Assembly (NCBI GenBank): GCA_021826525.1
Contig: JAKAZU010000012.1
Span: 1-27,359, forward strand
Reading direction: 5' to 3'
DNA length: 27,359 nucleotides
Source: Thermoplasmata archaeon
Lineage (GTDB): Archaea > Thermoplasmatota > Thermoplasmata > UBA184
In this document: positions 14,551 through 22,246 of the stretch, piece after piece
Numbering within the stretch: the stretch's first letter is position 1
How the letters are laid out: the number at the start of each line of letters is the position of its first letter
Translations under genes and position numbers: made by a program
The notes under the pieces: generated by a model
Told to the model about the DNA's origin: nothing
The model's input: the letters and a program-made list of their open reading frames with translations, nothing else
Databases searched by the model: none

Positions 14551-15606
14551 CTAGGGAAGGCCGAGGAACGAGGTCGGGGAGACCTCGGGGTGGTCAGTGA
14601 AGTAGCGGCGGACCGGTTCTATCAACCGGTCGAGCCCGACCACCACCCCCGACTTCAGGTCCTGGGGGTGGAGCTTCCCGGACTCCCACTCGGCCCGGAA
14701 GCCGGCCGAATCCTGGAACGTGAGGGGCCCTCCGTACTTCGCGGCCCGAGGGATCTCGATCGACCCGAGCCAGGGGAGGATCACGTACTCCACCAGCTCC
14801 ACGACCGGATTCCCTGTGACCTGCTTCGCGGGGCAGAACGCCCCGGCGATACGCGCGGCGATCTCCTCGGAGGGAGCCGGCAGGGCGATGGCGGTGGCCG
14901 GATCCGATTTCGACATCTTGCCCTCGAACGCGCCGCTGGAAGGATCCATCCGACCCCCGCCCTTCAGCGAGGAAAGGAGCGGTGTGTGGATGCCCACCGG
15001 AGTGGGCCACCCGCGCTGGTGGGCGACCTCGCGCGCCAGCGCGTGGGCCCGTCGCTGGTCCATCCCACCGTAGGCGATGTCCACAGGAAGTTCGAAGATA
15101 TCGGCGACCTGCATGGCCGGATAGAACAGCTTGGAGGTGTCCAGCGTCGCTTCCTCCTCATGGCGGCCCATGATCGACATCGCGCGCTTCGTTCGGGCGA
15201 GGGTGGTCGACTTCGCAACCCGCACGACCCGGGCCCAGTAGTCGGCGCGGTCCGTCAGTTCGCTCGCCCATCGGAAGCGGGCGCGGTCCGGGTCGACCCC
15301 GAGAGCGGTGAAGCCGGCCTGCATGTAGCGACCCGAGGCCCGGATCCGCTCGAGATCGCCCCCGAGCTTGTCGTTGATCCAGGCGTGCCAGTCGGCGAGG
15401 AAGACGGTCACGTCGCACCCGGCCTCCTGCAAATCGCGGATCTTGCGCGTGGTGATGAAGTGGGCGACCGTCAGCATTCCCGACGGCTCGAAGCCGATGT
15501 ACGCCCGCGGCCGGTCGTTCGTGGCGACGAGGGCGCGTAGCTCCTCCGGGGTGAGCACTTCCTGGGCCCGCCGGCCGATGCGCTCGACCCGCTCCTCGGT
15601 ATCCAC
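14551..15606 (-). CDS. tyrS: Tyrosyl-tRNA synthetase, archaeal/eukaryal type
   Basis: Charges tRNA-Tyr. The 351-aa length and the motifs YIGFEPSG, FLADWHAWINDK, FYPAMQVADIF, AYGGMDQRRAHALARE (Tyr-binding helix) and IHTPLLSSL are those of archaeal TyrRS; the Tyr-type GGMDQR excludes TrpRS. KMSKS is intact (residues 230-234). The HIGH-equivalent reads TVAH (46-49), so the first His is Thr. The start is GTG 15606, supported by a TAAATA box at 15630-15635 about 27 nt upstream, giving a leaderless mRNA. It is divergent from the SRP RNA. Confidence 0.96.
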   Translation of the reverse strand: MDTEERVERIGRRAQEVLTPEELRALVATNDRPRAYIGFEPSGMLTVAHFITTRKIRDLQEAGCDVTVFLADWHAWINDKLGGDLERIRASGRYMQAGFTALGVDPDRARFRWASELTDRADYWARVVRVAKSTTLARTKRAMSIMGRHEEEATLDTSKLFYPAMQVADIFELPVDIAYGGMDQRRAHALAREVAHQRGWPTPVGIHTPLLSSLKGGGRMDPSSGAFEGKMSKSDPATAIALPAPSEEIAARIAGAFCPAKQVTGNPVVELVEYVILPWLGSIEIPRAAKYGGPLTFQDSAGFRAEWESGKLHPQDLKSGVVVGLDRLIEPVRRYFTDHPEVSPTSFLGLP

Positions 15607-15629
15607 GACCTGCGCGAGGGAGGCCGCAC

Positions 15630-15635
15630 TATTTA
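15630..15635 (-). promoter_or_regulatory. TATA-like box of tyrS
   Basis: Minus-strand TAAATA, 26-27 nt before GTG 15606. It fixes the non-ATG start of tyrS. Confidence 0.6.
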
Positions 15636-15703
15636 CCTGTCGTTTCGACCGCGCTCGGCGGGCCGGTGCGAGCCGGCGGCTCCCTCCTCCCCGGGACCCA
15701 GGC

Positions 15704-15709
15704 TAAATA
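15704..15709 (+). promoter_or_regulatory. TATA box of the SRP RNA gene
   Basis: TAAATA in GC-rich surroundings, about 25 nt before the GCTAGG that opens the Alu domain of the 7S RNA. It is the expected distance for an archaeal promoter. Confidence 0.6.
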
Positions 15710-15727
15710 CGGTGACGAGGTTGGTTC

Positions 15728-16018
15728 CCCGCTAGGCTTGACCGGGGGGTTGGGCGTCCCCTTGTACACCGAAACCGTCCTTAGCGGGGGTGACAGGTAG
15801 GAGCGACGTTTGGGGGAGGAGTACGTCTTGCGTTGCTTCGTCGACGCTCTGTTCCACTGGGCCGCGGGCACTGCGATGAACGCTCGGAGGAGCGATCTAG
15901 CGGTTATCCATCACGGGCACCGGGTCAGGTCCTGACGGGAGCAGCCTTACCGTGACCCGTCGACGCTGGTGGGGCGACGGGGCTGAGGAGCGCGCAAGAT
16001 CAACGCACCCCTTCTCCG
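15728..16018 (+). ncRNA. ffs: Signal recognition particle RNA (archaeal 7S RNA)
   Basis: RNA scaffold of the SRP, binding SRP19 and SRP54 and halting or targeting membrane-protein synthesis. The Alu-domain consensus is clear: GCTAGG (15731-15736) pairs with CCTTAGC (15779-15785) around the conserved GGGCGTCCCC, TTGTA (UGUNR-type) and CCGAAACCGTC. The S-domain helix 8 is at 15922-15958: GGGTCAGGTCC, a 4-nt loop, GGGAGCAGCC, TTACCG, TGACCC. Helix 5 is closed by GGGGGTG (15785-15791) with CACCCC (16006-16011). The apical loop of helix 8 is TGAC (15933-15936) instead of GGAA. Ends are approximate; the 5' end is set from the TATA box and the 3' end just past helix 5. Confidence 0.93.
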
Positions 16019-16123
16019 GGCGGCCATCTTATCGGCCTAGCACGCCCACCCTCGCGTGCAGTACAGCACCCCCACCCCCCTCTTTCCATTGGAGATTCCT
16101 GGCACGTCCCGCCGAGCGGAGGC

Positions 16124-16594
16124 CTACCAGCCTTCGCTCGCGGGGTCGACCGCGTGGCGCTCCATCGCGCGCCGGCGATCCTCGGGGATCGCTTTCTTCT
16201 CCCCTTTGGCGTAGTCGTAACAGACGACGACCGAACGACCACGGGCGACGACTTCCTTCCCTCCCTTCCGGGAAAACCGGTACAGAAGAACGAAGCTCGT
16301 TCGCCCGAGCGGTCGAGCGACCGTAACCTCTCCAAGGATCTCCTCTCCGTAGAGGACCGGTGCGAAGTATCTGCAGGAGGCTTCTGCGATGATGATGTCG
16401 AGTTGAGAGGGAGGGAGGTGAGGAGGAGAGTTCGAGACGAGCGGCAGGTAGTACTCGCAACGCAGCGTCTCCATGAACCCGAAGTACGCGGCGTGATTGA
16501 GGTGCTCGAGAACGTCGAGGTATCGGTACTCGATGTAGAATCGTCGGTGAGTAGGCCAGGGTACGGCGGGCTCGGGAGCTATCGGGGCCGCCAT
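16124..16594 (-). CDS. Hotdog-fold acyl-CoA thioesterase (4HBT family)
   Basis: The 156-aa protein has the 4-hydroxybenzoyl-CoA thioesterase signature near the N-terminus: RYLDVLEHLNHAAYFGFMETLR, with the catalytic Asp (about residue 27) and the following hydrophobic helix. Later strands ASCRYFAPVLYGEEI and GRTSFVLLYRF match the family. It probably hydrolyses an acyl-CoA, with unknown chain preference. Start ATG 16594 is supported by an ATATATT box at 16619-16625, 28 nt upstream. The gene is divergent from glyA. Confidence 0.9.
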   Translation of the reverse strand: MAAPIAPEPAVPWPTHRRFYIEYRYLDVLEHLNHAAYFGFMETLRCEYYLPLVSNSPPHLPPSQLDIIIAEASCRYFAPVLYGEEILGEVTVARPLGRTSFVLLYRFSRKGGKEVVARGRSVVVCYDYAKGEKKAIPEDRRRAMERHAVDPASEGW

Positions 16595-16618
16595 CCGCGT
16601 GGGTCCACGGGGTTGGCG

Positions 16619-16625
16619 AATATAT
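16619..16625 (-). promoter_or_regulatory. TATA box between the thioesterase gene and glyA
   Basis: ATATATT on the minus strand, 28 nt before thioesterase ATG 16594. On the plus strand AATATAT could also drive the divergent glyA transcript, with a start near 16648 and a leader of about 100 nt. Confidence 0.6.
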
Positions 16626-16748
16626 GGGTGGGGGTGTAACGGGAGCGGAACGTGGGGCCCGTGCGCCCCGCGGGGAGCAGCGGAGGCCGTGACCGGTTCC
16701 AGTGGAAAAGGAGGGGTGGGGGGGACTGCCGCGCCGACTCCGGGAGAG

Positions 16749-18041
16749 ATGGCCGGGGTCGTGCAACAGATCCGGCAGACCGTCCGCCATCACTCCGCCC
16801 GCTTCGAGGCGGCGATCCCGCTCATCGCGAGCGAGAACCTATTGTCGCCGTATGCGAAGGAGCTCCTGATCAGCGACTTTCACTCCCGGTACGCGGAAGG
16901 ATTGCCCGGGGAGCGCTACTACGAGGGGAACGAGGACGTCGACCGGGTCGAGAACGTCTGCCTCGACCTCGCGCGCCGCCTCTTCCGGTGCTCGTTCGCC
17001 GACGTCCGTCCCATCTCGGGCACGGTCGCGAACCTCGCCGTCCTGAAGGCACTCGCCGAGCCGGGCGATCTGGTCGGAACGAACCGGCTCGCGAACGGGG
17101 CGCACATCTCGAGCGCGTCGTTCGGCGCGTTCGGGCTCCGGGGGGTCAAACCGGTCTACTACGCCTGGGATGAAGAGCGCATGACGATCGACGTCGCGAA
17201 GACGCGCGAGATCCTCAAGGCCGTTCGGCCGAAGCTCTGTCTGTTCGGACTCTCGGTGTTCCTGTTCCCACAGCCGATCGAGGAGCTTCGGAGCACGCTC
17301 GAGGAGATCGGCGCGAAGGGCTGGTACGACGCGGCCCACGTACTCGGTCTGATCGCCGGCGGGCAGTTCCAAGACCCGCTCCGCGAGGGGGCCACGGTCA
17401 TCTCCGCCTCGACCCACAAGACGCTCCCCGGCCCCCAGCACGGGATCCTCCTTGGGGGGGCCCCTGATGAGGAGACGGTCCGGCGCCTGCAATCCGCCGC
17501 GTTCCCCGGCGTCACGAGCAACCACCACCTCCATACCATGGCGGCCCTCGCGGTCAGCCTCGCCGAGCACATCGAGTTCGGCCGCGACTACGCGCGGCAG
17601 ACGATCGCCAACGCCCAGGCGCTCGCGCAGGCGCTCTACGAGCGGGGCTTCGAGGTCCTCGCTCCGAAGCTCGGGTTCACGCGCTCCCACACGATCGCGG
17701 TCCGGGTCGCGCGCGAAGGCGGAGGAGAGACGGTCGCGCATCGGCTCGCGGACGCCGGCATCATCACGAACAAGAATCTGCTTCCGGGCGACGCGAGCCC
17801 GAAGCATCCACAGGGGATCCGCCTCGGCACGCCCGAGCTCACGCGCGTGGGAATGACCGAGAAGGAGATGGTTCGTGTGGCCGAACTGTTCGAGATGCTG
17901 CTCCACCAGGGCCGGTCGACGGAGGAGGTTCGAGAGGCGGCGACCACGCTCAAGTCCCCGTTCACGACCATTCGCTACTGTTTCGGTGCCGGCGAGTCGG
18001 CGTACCGGTACTACGACCTAGTCGGCCGAGATCCGAGCTAG
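16749..18041 (+). CDS. glyA: Serine hydroxymethyltransferase, archaeal type
   Basis: Interconverts serine and glycine with a (tetrahydropterin-type) one-carbon carrier, using PLP. The 430-aa product has IPLIASENLLSPY at the start, HSRYAEGLPGERYYEGN, the PLP-anchoring WYDAAHVLGLIAGG (Asp194, His197) and the Schiff-base lysine in SASTHKTLPGPQHG (K224). RLGTPELTRVGMTEKEM lies near the C-terminus. Start: the frame is open from 16599, but ATG 16749 is preceded by GGGAG and matches the usual family N-terminus; GTG 16689 is the alternative. The last 4 bp overlap the convergent winged-helix gene. It fits functionally with the MetE pair (one-carbon metabolism), though it is not linked to it. Confidence 0.96.
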   Translation: MAGVVQQIRQTVRHHSARFEAAIPLIASENLLSPYAKELLISDFHSRYAEGLPGERYYEGNEDVDRVENVCLDLARRLFRCSFADVRPISGTVANLAVLKALAEPGDLVGTNRLANGAHISSASFGAFGLRGVKPVYYAWDEERMTIDVAKTREILKAVRPKLCLFGLSVFLFPQPIEELRSTLEEIGAKGWYDAAHVLGLIAGGQFQDPLREGATVISASTHKTLPGPQHGILLGGAPDEETVRRLQSAAFPGVTSNHHLHTMAALAVSLAEHIEFGRDYARQTIANAQALAQALYERGFEVLAPKLGFTRSHTIAVRVAREGGGETVAHRLADAGIITNKNLLPGDASPKHPQGIRLGTPELTRVGMTEKEMVRVAELFEMLLHQGRSTEEVREAATTLKSPFTTIRYCFGAGESAYRYYDLVGRDPS

Positions 18042-18484
18042 CGCCCCTCTCCACACCCTCCGCCCGGGGGCTCCTCGAGGTACAGCTCCGCGCGAAGATC
18101 GACCCGCGGTCGAGCCCGCGCGGGGTCGATCGTTACCCGTGGTAGTGGCTCCGTGCACTCGATGAACACGGCCCGCCCTTCCCGATCCAGCGTCGCGTGC
18201 AGGCTGCCGTCGGCGACCATCGATCCCAACCAGTCCGCGAGCCGTTCCGGCCCCGGCGAGGGTCGAAGACCATCGCGCAAGGCCGCGAAGTCGAGGGGGC
18301 CATATCGCGCGAGGGCATCGAGGACGGACTGACGGCCCCGGACCAGCCGCTCGAGCTCGCGGGCGTGCCCGCCCCGGTGGGGTCGTGCGCGCCAGAGAAT
18401 TCCGGTCGCGGCCACGGCGCCCCCGCCGATCAGAGCACCTCCCAGGAGCGGCAGCATGCCGCGTGGGAGGACGATGGGGTCCAT
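18038..18484 (-). CDS. Membrane-anchored winged-helix protein
   Basis: A 148-aa protein of unknown specific function. Residues 10-32 form one hydrophobic, glycine-rich membrane segment (MLPLLGGALIGGGAVAATGI). After a short basic stretch comes a winged-helix-like domain (about 48-110): QSVLDALARYGPLDFAALRDGL, PERLADWLGSMVADGSLHA and a wing strand DREGRAVFIE. The C-terminus is acidic and Pro/Gly-rich. GGGAG lies immediately upstream of ATG 18484 as a likely Shine-Dalgarno. It follows thpR by 56 bp on the same strand and ends in a 4-bp overlap with glyA. A membrane-tethered transcription factor is possible, but the DNA-binding role is inferred only from the fold pattern. Confidence 0.65.
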   Translation of the reverse strand: MDPIVLPRGMLPLLGGALIGGGAVAATGILWRARPHRGGHARELERLVRGRQSVLDALARYGPLDFAALRDGLRPSPGPERLADWLGSMVADGSLHATLDREGRAVFIECTEPLPRVTIDPARARPRVDLRAELYLEEPPGGGCGEGR

Positions 18485-18540
18485 CTCCCGGAGCTACCGC
18501 ACGGGCGATGAAACGTGAGGACCGCGCGGGGGGACCGGCC

Positions 18541-19077
18541 TCAGGCGAGTTCGGAGGGGCTTCCCAGCTCCGCGCTCGCGATCGTGCGGTGGATGGGCCC
18601 GTCTCGGGTGAGCGTGCTTTCCTTGAGCGCGATCGCACGGACGAAAACGGAGAGCGGGCCCGGTCCCCCACCGCTGGCCAACACCTCACGGGCGACGGCA
18701 CGTTCGGCATCCGAGCGGACCCGGAACCAGGTGAGATGCGGGACGAACGGTCGGTCCTCCGAGGGGAACCCGACCCGAGAGAGGCGGCGATCGAGATGGG
18801 CGACGAGGTCGATGAGGGCCTCCCGACCATCCGTGATCCCGCGCCAGACTACCTTTGGGTCGCGCGGGGAGGGGAACGCCCCGATCCCTTCGATCGTGAT
18901 CGAGAACGGTGCCGACCCCCGAGCCACCTCCGATAGGGCATCGACGACCGCAGGGACCGACGCGGCGGGCAGATCCGCGAAAAAGCGCAACGTGAGGTGA
19001 TCCGACGGCGGGATCGCCCGCCCGCTCGTGGGGATCGGGGCGGTCGAGGGAAGGTCGATGGCGACGAACGCACGCAT
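18541..19077 (-). CDS. thpR: RNA 2',3'-cyclic phosphodiesterase (LigT/ThpR family)
   Basis: A 2H-phosphoesterase that opens 2',3'-cyclic phosphate RNA ends to 2'-phosphate. The 178-aa protein starts MRAFVAIDLP, the standard ThpR N-terminus. It carries both HxTx motifs: DHLTLRF (about residue 27) and PHLTWFRV (about 118). Between them lies the family's GIGAFPSPRDPKVVW segment. ATG 19077 was chosen over the open upstream frame, which is antisense or out of frame to the ATPase C-terminus. It starts 25 bp after the ATPase stop, so both are probably on one transcript. No tRNA ligase or splicing endonuclease gene is in the window. Confidence 0.93.
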   Translation of the reverse strand: MRAFVAIDLPSTAPIPTSGRAIPPSDHLTLRFFADLPAASVPAVVDALSEVARGSAPFSITIEGIGAFPSPRDPKVVWRGITDGREALIDLVAHLDRRLSRVGFPSEDRPFVPHLTWFRVRSDAERAVAREVLASGGGPGPLSVFVRAIALKESTLTRDGPIHRTIASAELGSPSELA

Positions 19078-19102
19078 CGCCACTCCCAGGGAGCAGTCCC
19101 AT

Positions 19103-21679
19103 CTATCGATTGTCGCTCCCCGATCGCACCGCGCAACCGGCCAGGGTCCACACTTGAGCACGGTCGATCCCCGCCCCCTCCTCCCGAAGCACCGCGCGCA
19201 CCCGCCGCGCCCGGAGGGCATCGGAGACCAGGAACAGCGCGAAGGCGTCGTGGCGAGCCGCCTTGCGAAGTCCGTACCGTATTCGTTCCCGACGGAGCGC
19301 ACCCGATACTTCCGCCTCTACGTGAACGTTCTTTCCGTGAAAGAATCGCCACGCCCATTCCGTGCGTGCGCGATCGATCGCTACCGCGAGCTCGCTTGGG
19401 GGACGACGCGGGAGGGGATCCGCGAGGAGACGAAGGCGCGCGTCCGGCAGTGTCGTGTCGAAACGACCCTGGCGGACGATCTCCAGACGGTGACCCTTGC
19501 GGGCGAAGATACGGAACGCCGCGAGGAGGAGGGCGCGGTGCTCCGCGGATTCCCGGACCGCTCCGGTGGGGGCCCCGAGACCGAGGATGCGTTCGCCGCT
19601 CGGAGTGAGCCGGCAGCCCTCCTCGGTCCGCTCGATCCACTTCCACCGCTCGATCTGCCTCCAGCGGTCCAGGAGCTGGGCCGCGTCGGGAGAGCTGCCA
19701 GGAAGCTCGAGTGCCCGCCCGACCACCCCTTCGGGTGGAAGCGGACGGCCTTGTTCCGACGCCCCGAGCACCGCGAGTAGCAATCGCTCGCTGGCCAGAT
19801 CGGGACCCCGAGGGGTAGACTGGGTCGTGTCGAAAGAGACGCCGTACGTCCGCTGAGTCCGGCGGACAGTCTCCAACCAGGCCGACGGGTCCGGTTCGGG
19901 CGGGTTCGCGACGAGCAAGGTCGATCCCGCCCGACCCGTCCCAGAGTCGACCGCGATGGCCTCCCCGATCGGAAGTGTCGCGAGCTGCTCCGGAGCGTCG
20001 CGGCTCGATAGGCCGAGCCAGCGCGCCGTGCCGACCGCTCCCGAGCGCGGGACCCGGAAGCTCAGGTGCGTTCCGACCGCGCCGGTGGCGGCCTCGCGCG
20101 CTTCCCGACCCAGCCGAGAGGGGAACTGGGTCGAGACGATGGCGCGGACGCCGAACTTGCGGCCCTCGGTGAGAACCTCGGCCAGGAGCGGCGGCGAGAA
20201 CCCCTGGGCTTCATCCAGCAGCAGGAGCACGGGAGCACCTGTGCCGTCGCCCGGCGATCGGGCGGCGATCCCCAGATAGATCCGCGCGAGCAGAAGGGTG
20301 CCGGCGAGAGCCGCGGCTTCGGGGCCGAGCTGGGCGAAGGAGAGCCGAACCAACAACGAACGACGGGCGGCGAGGACCGAGGGGATCGACACCGCATGGT
20401 CCGACGGTGCGAGGAGCTCGCGCAATTCGGGCACCAGCGTGATCTTGGAGAGGCGGGTCGCGGCCGACCACAGAAAGTCCGGCTGTCGCTTGAGCAGAGG
20501 ACCGAGTTCCTCGAGGAAGCCTGCGAGTTCGGGTCGTTGAGTGGCCAGTCGCGCGGCCTCCCTCCGGTCCGGATTGGACAAGAGGTCGGAGAGGTCGATG
20601 AGCGAGCCCGATTGCTCCTGCGCGAGCCGAACGAACGTGTCGAAGATCCGCTCGAGGCGGAACCCCCAGTACATCGCCTCTCCGTCGGGCGTGAGCCGCT
20701 TCAGCGCGGCCACTAGGTGGGCCGCAGATCGATCGTCGCCTTCGCGCGGACCGCGTGCGAGAATGTCGATCCCCGGCACGGGACGCTGGGTGACGTCGAC
20801 GGCAACGACCCGATCCCGCTCGGGGAGGCTGAGGCGGGAGACGATCGCGACCGAAAGGTCCCCATGCAGGTCGAGTGCTACCACCGAGCGACCTCGACGG
20901 ATCGCCGATGCGGCGACCTCGGCCAAGAAGGTGGTCTTCCCCGCCCCGGAGGCCCCGAAGGCGCAGAGGTGCCCTCGTTCCCAGGGGAAGGAGCGCGCGC
21001 GACGAGCCGGTGGAGGTAGCTCCGGGCTGGGTGCGAGGGGGTACGGCGTGCATAGGATCCACGCGGAACGGGGGAGAGCACCTACGGTTCGCCGTCTCCA
21101 TTCGCGCCGGGAGCGGAATCGAGAGAGCGCGTGCGGGTGGCAGGGACGATCGAGGGCGTCGGCCCACTGCCGGGCGAGGGCAAGGCCCGTGGCCCGATAC
21201 GCCGGCTCGAGGGTGGAGCGGTCCGGAGTCGCAACGCGAAAGCGACGTGCGATCCACAGGGCGCCTTCCGGAGCGCGTAGCCAGTACGTCTGGACCCCCG
21301 CCCACGCTCCGTCCGCGGGCTGCAACACGACCGCCCCGGCGGGAACTTCGGGCGGAGGTCGATCTCCCGCCTTGGAACGGGACGGCGACACCCGCAGCAC
21401 CCCGGAGCGTTCGCGCCAGTCCGGCGGCGGATCGAACGGGGCGGGAGCGGCCGACTCTCGTGTGCTCGCCCGGGCCGCGCCGGCCCCGTACACAAGCGAC
21501 CGAAGGGAGCTCGGACGGATCGTGATCTGCGGAGGAGCGCCCGCGATCCGCTGTTCGAAGACCGCACCGGCGGGATCCGAAGCGGTCACGATCGCGCGTG
21601 CGAGGTTCTGGTAGAGTCGCGCTCGGATCTCTGGGGGCCCGGTGCATCGGAGGGTGACGATTGACCGATCCACGGTCAT
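19103..21679 (-). CDS. HerA/VirB4-like P-loop ATPase with winged-helix and C-terminal nuclease-fold-like region
   Basis: A large 858-aa protein. Residues 1-225 are a variable N-terminal part without recognised domain. Residues 235-610 form an FtsK/HerA-superfamily motor with Walker A GASGAGKT (242-249), ALDLHGD (268-274), Walker B VLLLLDEAQGF (484-494) and the STQFPSRL sensor-like strand (516-523), closest in style to VirB4/TraG-type archaeal ATPases. Residues about 625-705 look like a winged helix (IERTEEGCRLTPSGERIL). Residues 715-858 resemble a restriction-endonuclease-like fold, with LPDARLRLL (745-751) and VHVEAEVSG (785-793). Asp746 and Glu788/790 are present but there is no ExK lysine. 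ATG 21679 has GAGGT 4 nt upstream. DNA translocation or processing is inferred. First gene of the ATPase-thpR-winged-helix run. Confidence 0.83.
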   Translation of the reverse strand: MTVDRSIVTLRCTGPPEIRARLYQNLARAIVTASDPAGAVFEQRIAGAPPQITIRPSSLRSLVYGAGAARASTRESAAPAPFDPPPDWRERSGVLRVSPSRSKAGDRPPPEVPAGAVVLQPADGAWAGVQTYWLRAPEGALWIARRFRVATPDRSTLEPAYRATGLALARQWADALDRPCHPHALSRFRSRREWRRRTVGALPRSAWILCTPYPLAPSPELPPPARRARSFPWERGHLCAFGASGAGKTTFLAEVAASAIRRGRSVVALDLHGDLSVAIVSRLSLPERDRVVAVDVTQRPVPGIDILARGPREGDDRSAAHLVAALKRLTPDGEAMYWGFRLERIFDTFVRLAQEQSGSLIDLSDLLSNPDRREAARLATQRPELAGFLEELGPLLKRQPDFLWSAATRLSKITLVPELRELLAPSDHAVSIPSVLAARRSLLVRLSFAQLGPEAAALAGTLLLARIYLGIAARSPGDGTGAPVLLLLDEAQGFSPPLLAEVLTEGRKFGVRAIVSTQFPSRLGREAREAATGAVGTHLSFRVPRSGAVGTARWLGLSSRDAPEQLATLPIGEAIAVDSGTGRAGSTLLVANPPEPDPSAWLETVRRTQRTYGVSFDTTQSTPRGPDLASERLLLAVLGASEQGRPLPPEGVVGRALELPGSSPDAAQLLDRWRQIERWKWIERTEEGCRLTPSGERILGLGAPTGAVRESAEHRALLLAAFRIFARKGHRLEIVRQGRFDTTLPDARLRLLADPLPRRPPSELAVAIDRARTEWAWRFFHGKNVHVEAEVSGALRRERIRYGLRKAARHDAFALFLVSDALRARRVRAVLREEGAGIDRAQVWTLAGCAVRSGSDNR
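21662..21678. repeat. Short palindrome over the ATPase start codon
   Basis: TGACCG-ATCCA-CGGTCA, two perfect 6-bp arms with a 5-nt spacer, overlapping the ATG of the ATPase gene. It contains one copy of the CGATCCACGGT word found again at 21965-21975. It could be an mRNA hairpin masking the start or a protein-binding site; chance is possible at this size. Confidence 0.35.
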
Positions 21680-22246
21680 GGGGACCTCGAGCCTGGTGCA
21701 ACCGGAGGCTCCGCGCGAAGGCGGTCTTGTCGTGTTCGGCTTCGAACGGGTTCGGCGGGAAGTGGTTCTCTGGGCATCCCTATGGGATTCATGGACTCTC
21801 CAAAGCGGTGGCCCGCACGAGGGGTTCCGCGAACGCTCGGGCGGACGTCGCGGTGAGCGCTGCAGTCTCGATGGGGGTTGTCGTGGATCCGGCCGGGCCG
21901 GGGCTCGCCATAGCCGGAGGCGAGTGGTCGATTCGCGCGTTCCGGTTACGTTCGGTCAGGCGAGCGATCCACGGTAGGCACGGGCGGGTTGGCAAGGCAG
22001 TGCCTGCGGCGCAGCCGGTGCGAAGCGGGGGTCGTCGGATCGATCCACGTCGGCGAGGAATCGGCTTCCAGGGGGAGGGAGCGGGGACCTGCGTTCGAGG
22101 GAGGGGATCCGTTCATGCAGCAAAGCGACGCACGCGCCCGGAGGGGTCAATCGTGCGGTCCCGCCGAACGGTGAACGATGGTTCGACGCCCGGCTAGTGC
22201 GCGCAGGGAAGTACGGTCACGGGGGCGACCATGCGTGCCGCGGTCG
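21680..22246. other. 567-bp stretch without a recognisable gene
   Basis: Lies between the ATPase gene and the SufR-like gene. Several short frames are open on both strands, but none has recognisable motifs or start signals. No tRNA, T-rich terminator or strong TATA box was seen. Three copies of an 11-bp CGATCCACGGT-like word occur here and at the ATPase start (21666, 21965, and an imperfect one at 22041). It may be a long regulatory region or a decayed gene. Confidence 0.5.

Noticed and set aside
15662..15677. GCCGG...CCGGC hairpin between tyrS and the SRP RNA
   Set aside because: A 5-bp GC stem is common in this composition and lies outside both transcripts.
22130..22195. tRNA-like sequence (GGTTCGACGCCCGGC resembles a T arm)
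   Set aside because: No matching acceptor strand, D arm or anticodon arm could be found on either strand.
21661..22197. 178-codon plus-strand frame in the region before the ATPase
   Set aside because: No motif, no start signal, and it begins inside the ATPase N-terminus on the opposite strand; composition is like other shadow frames.
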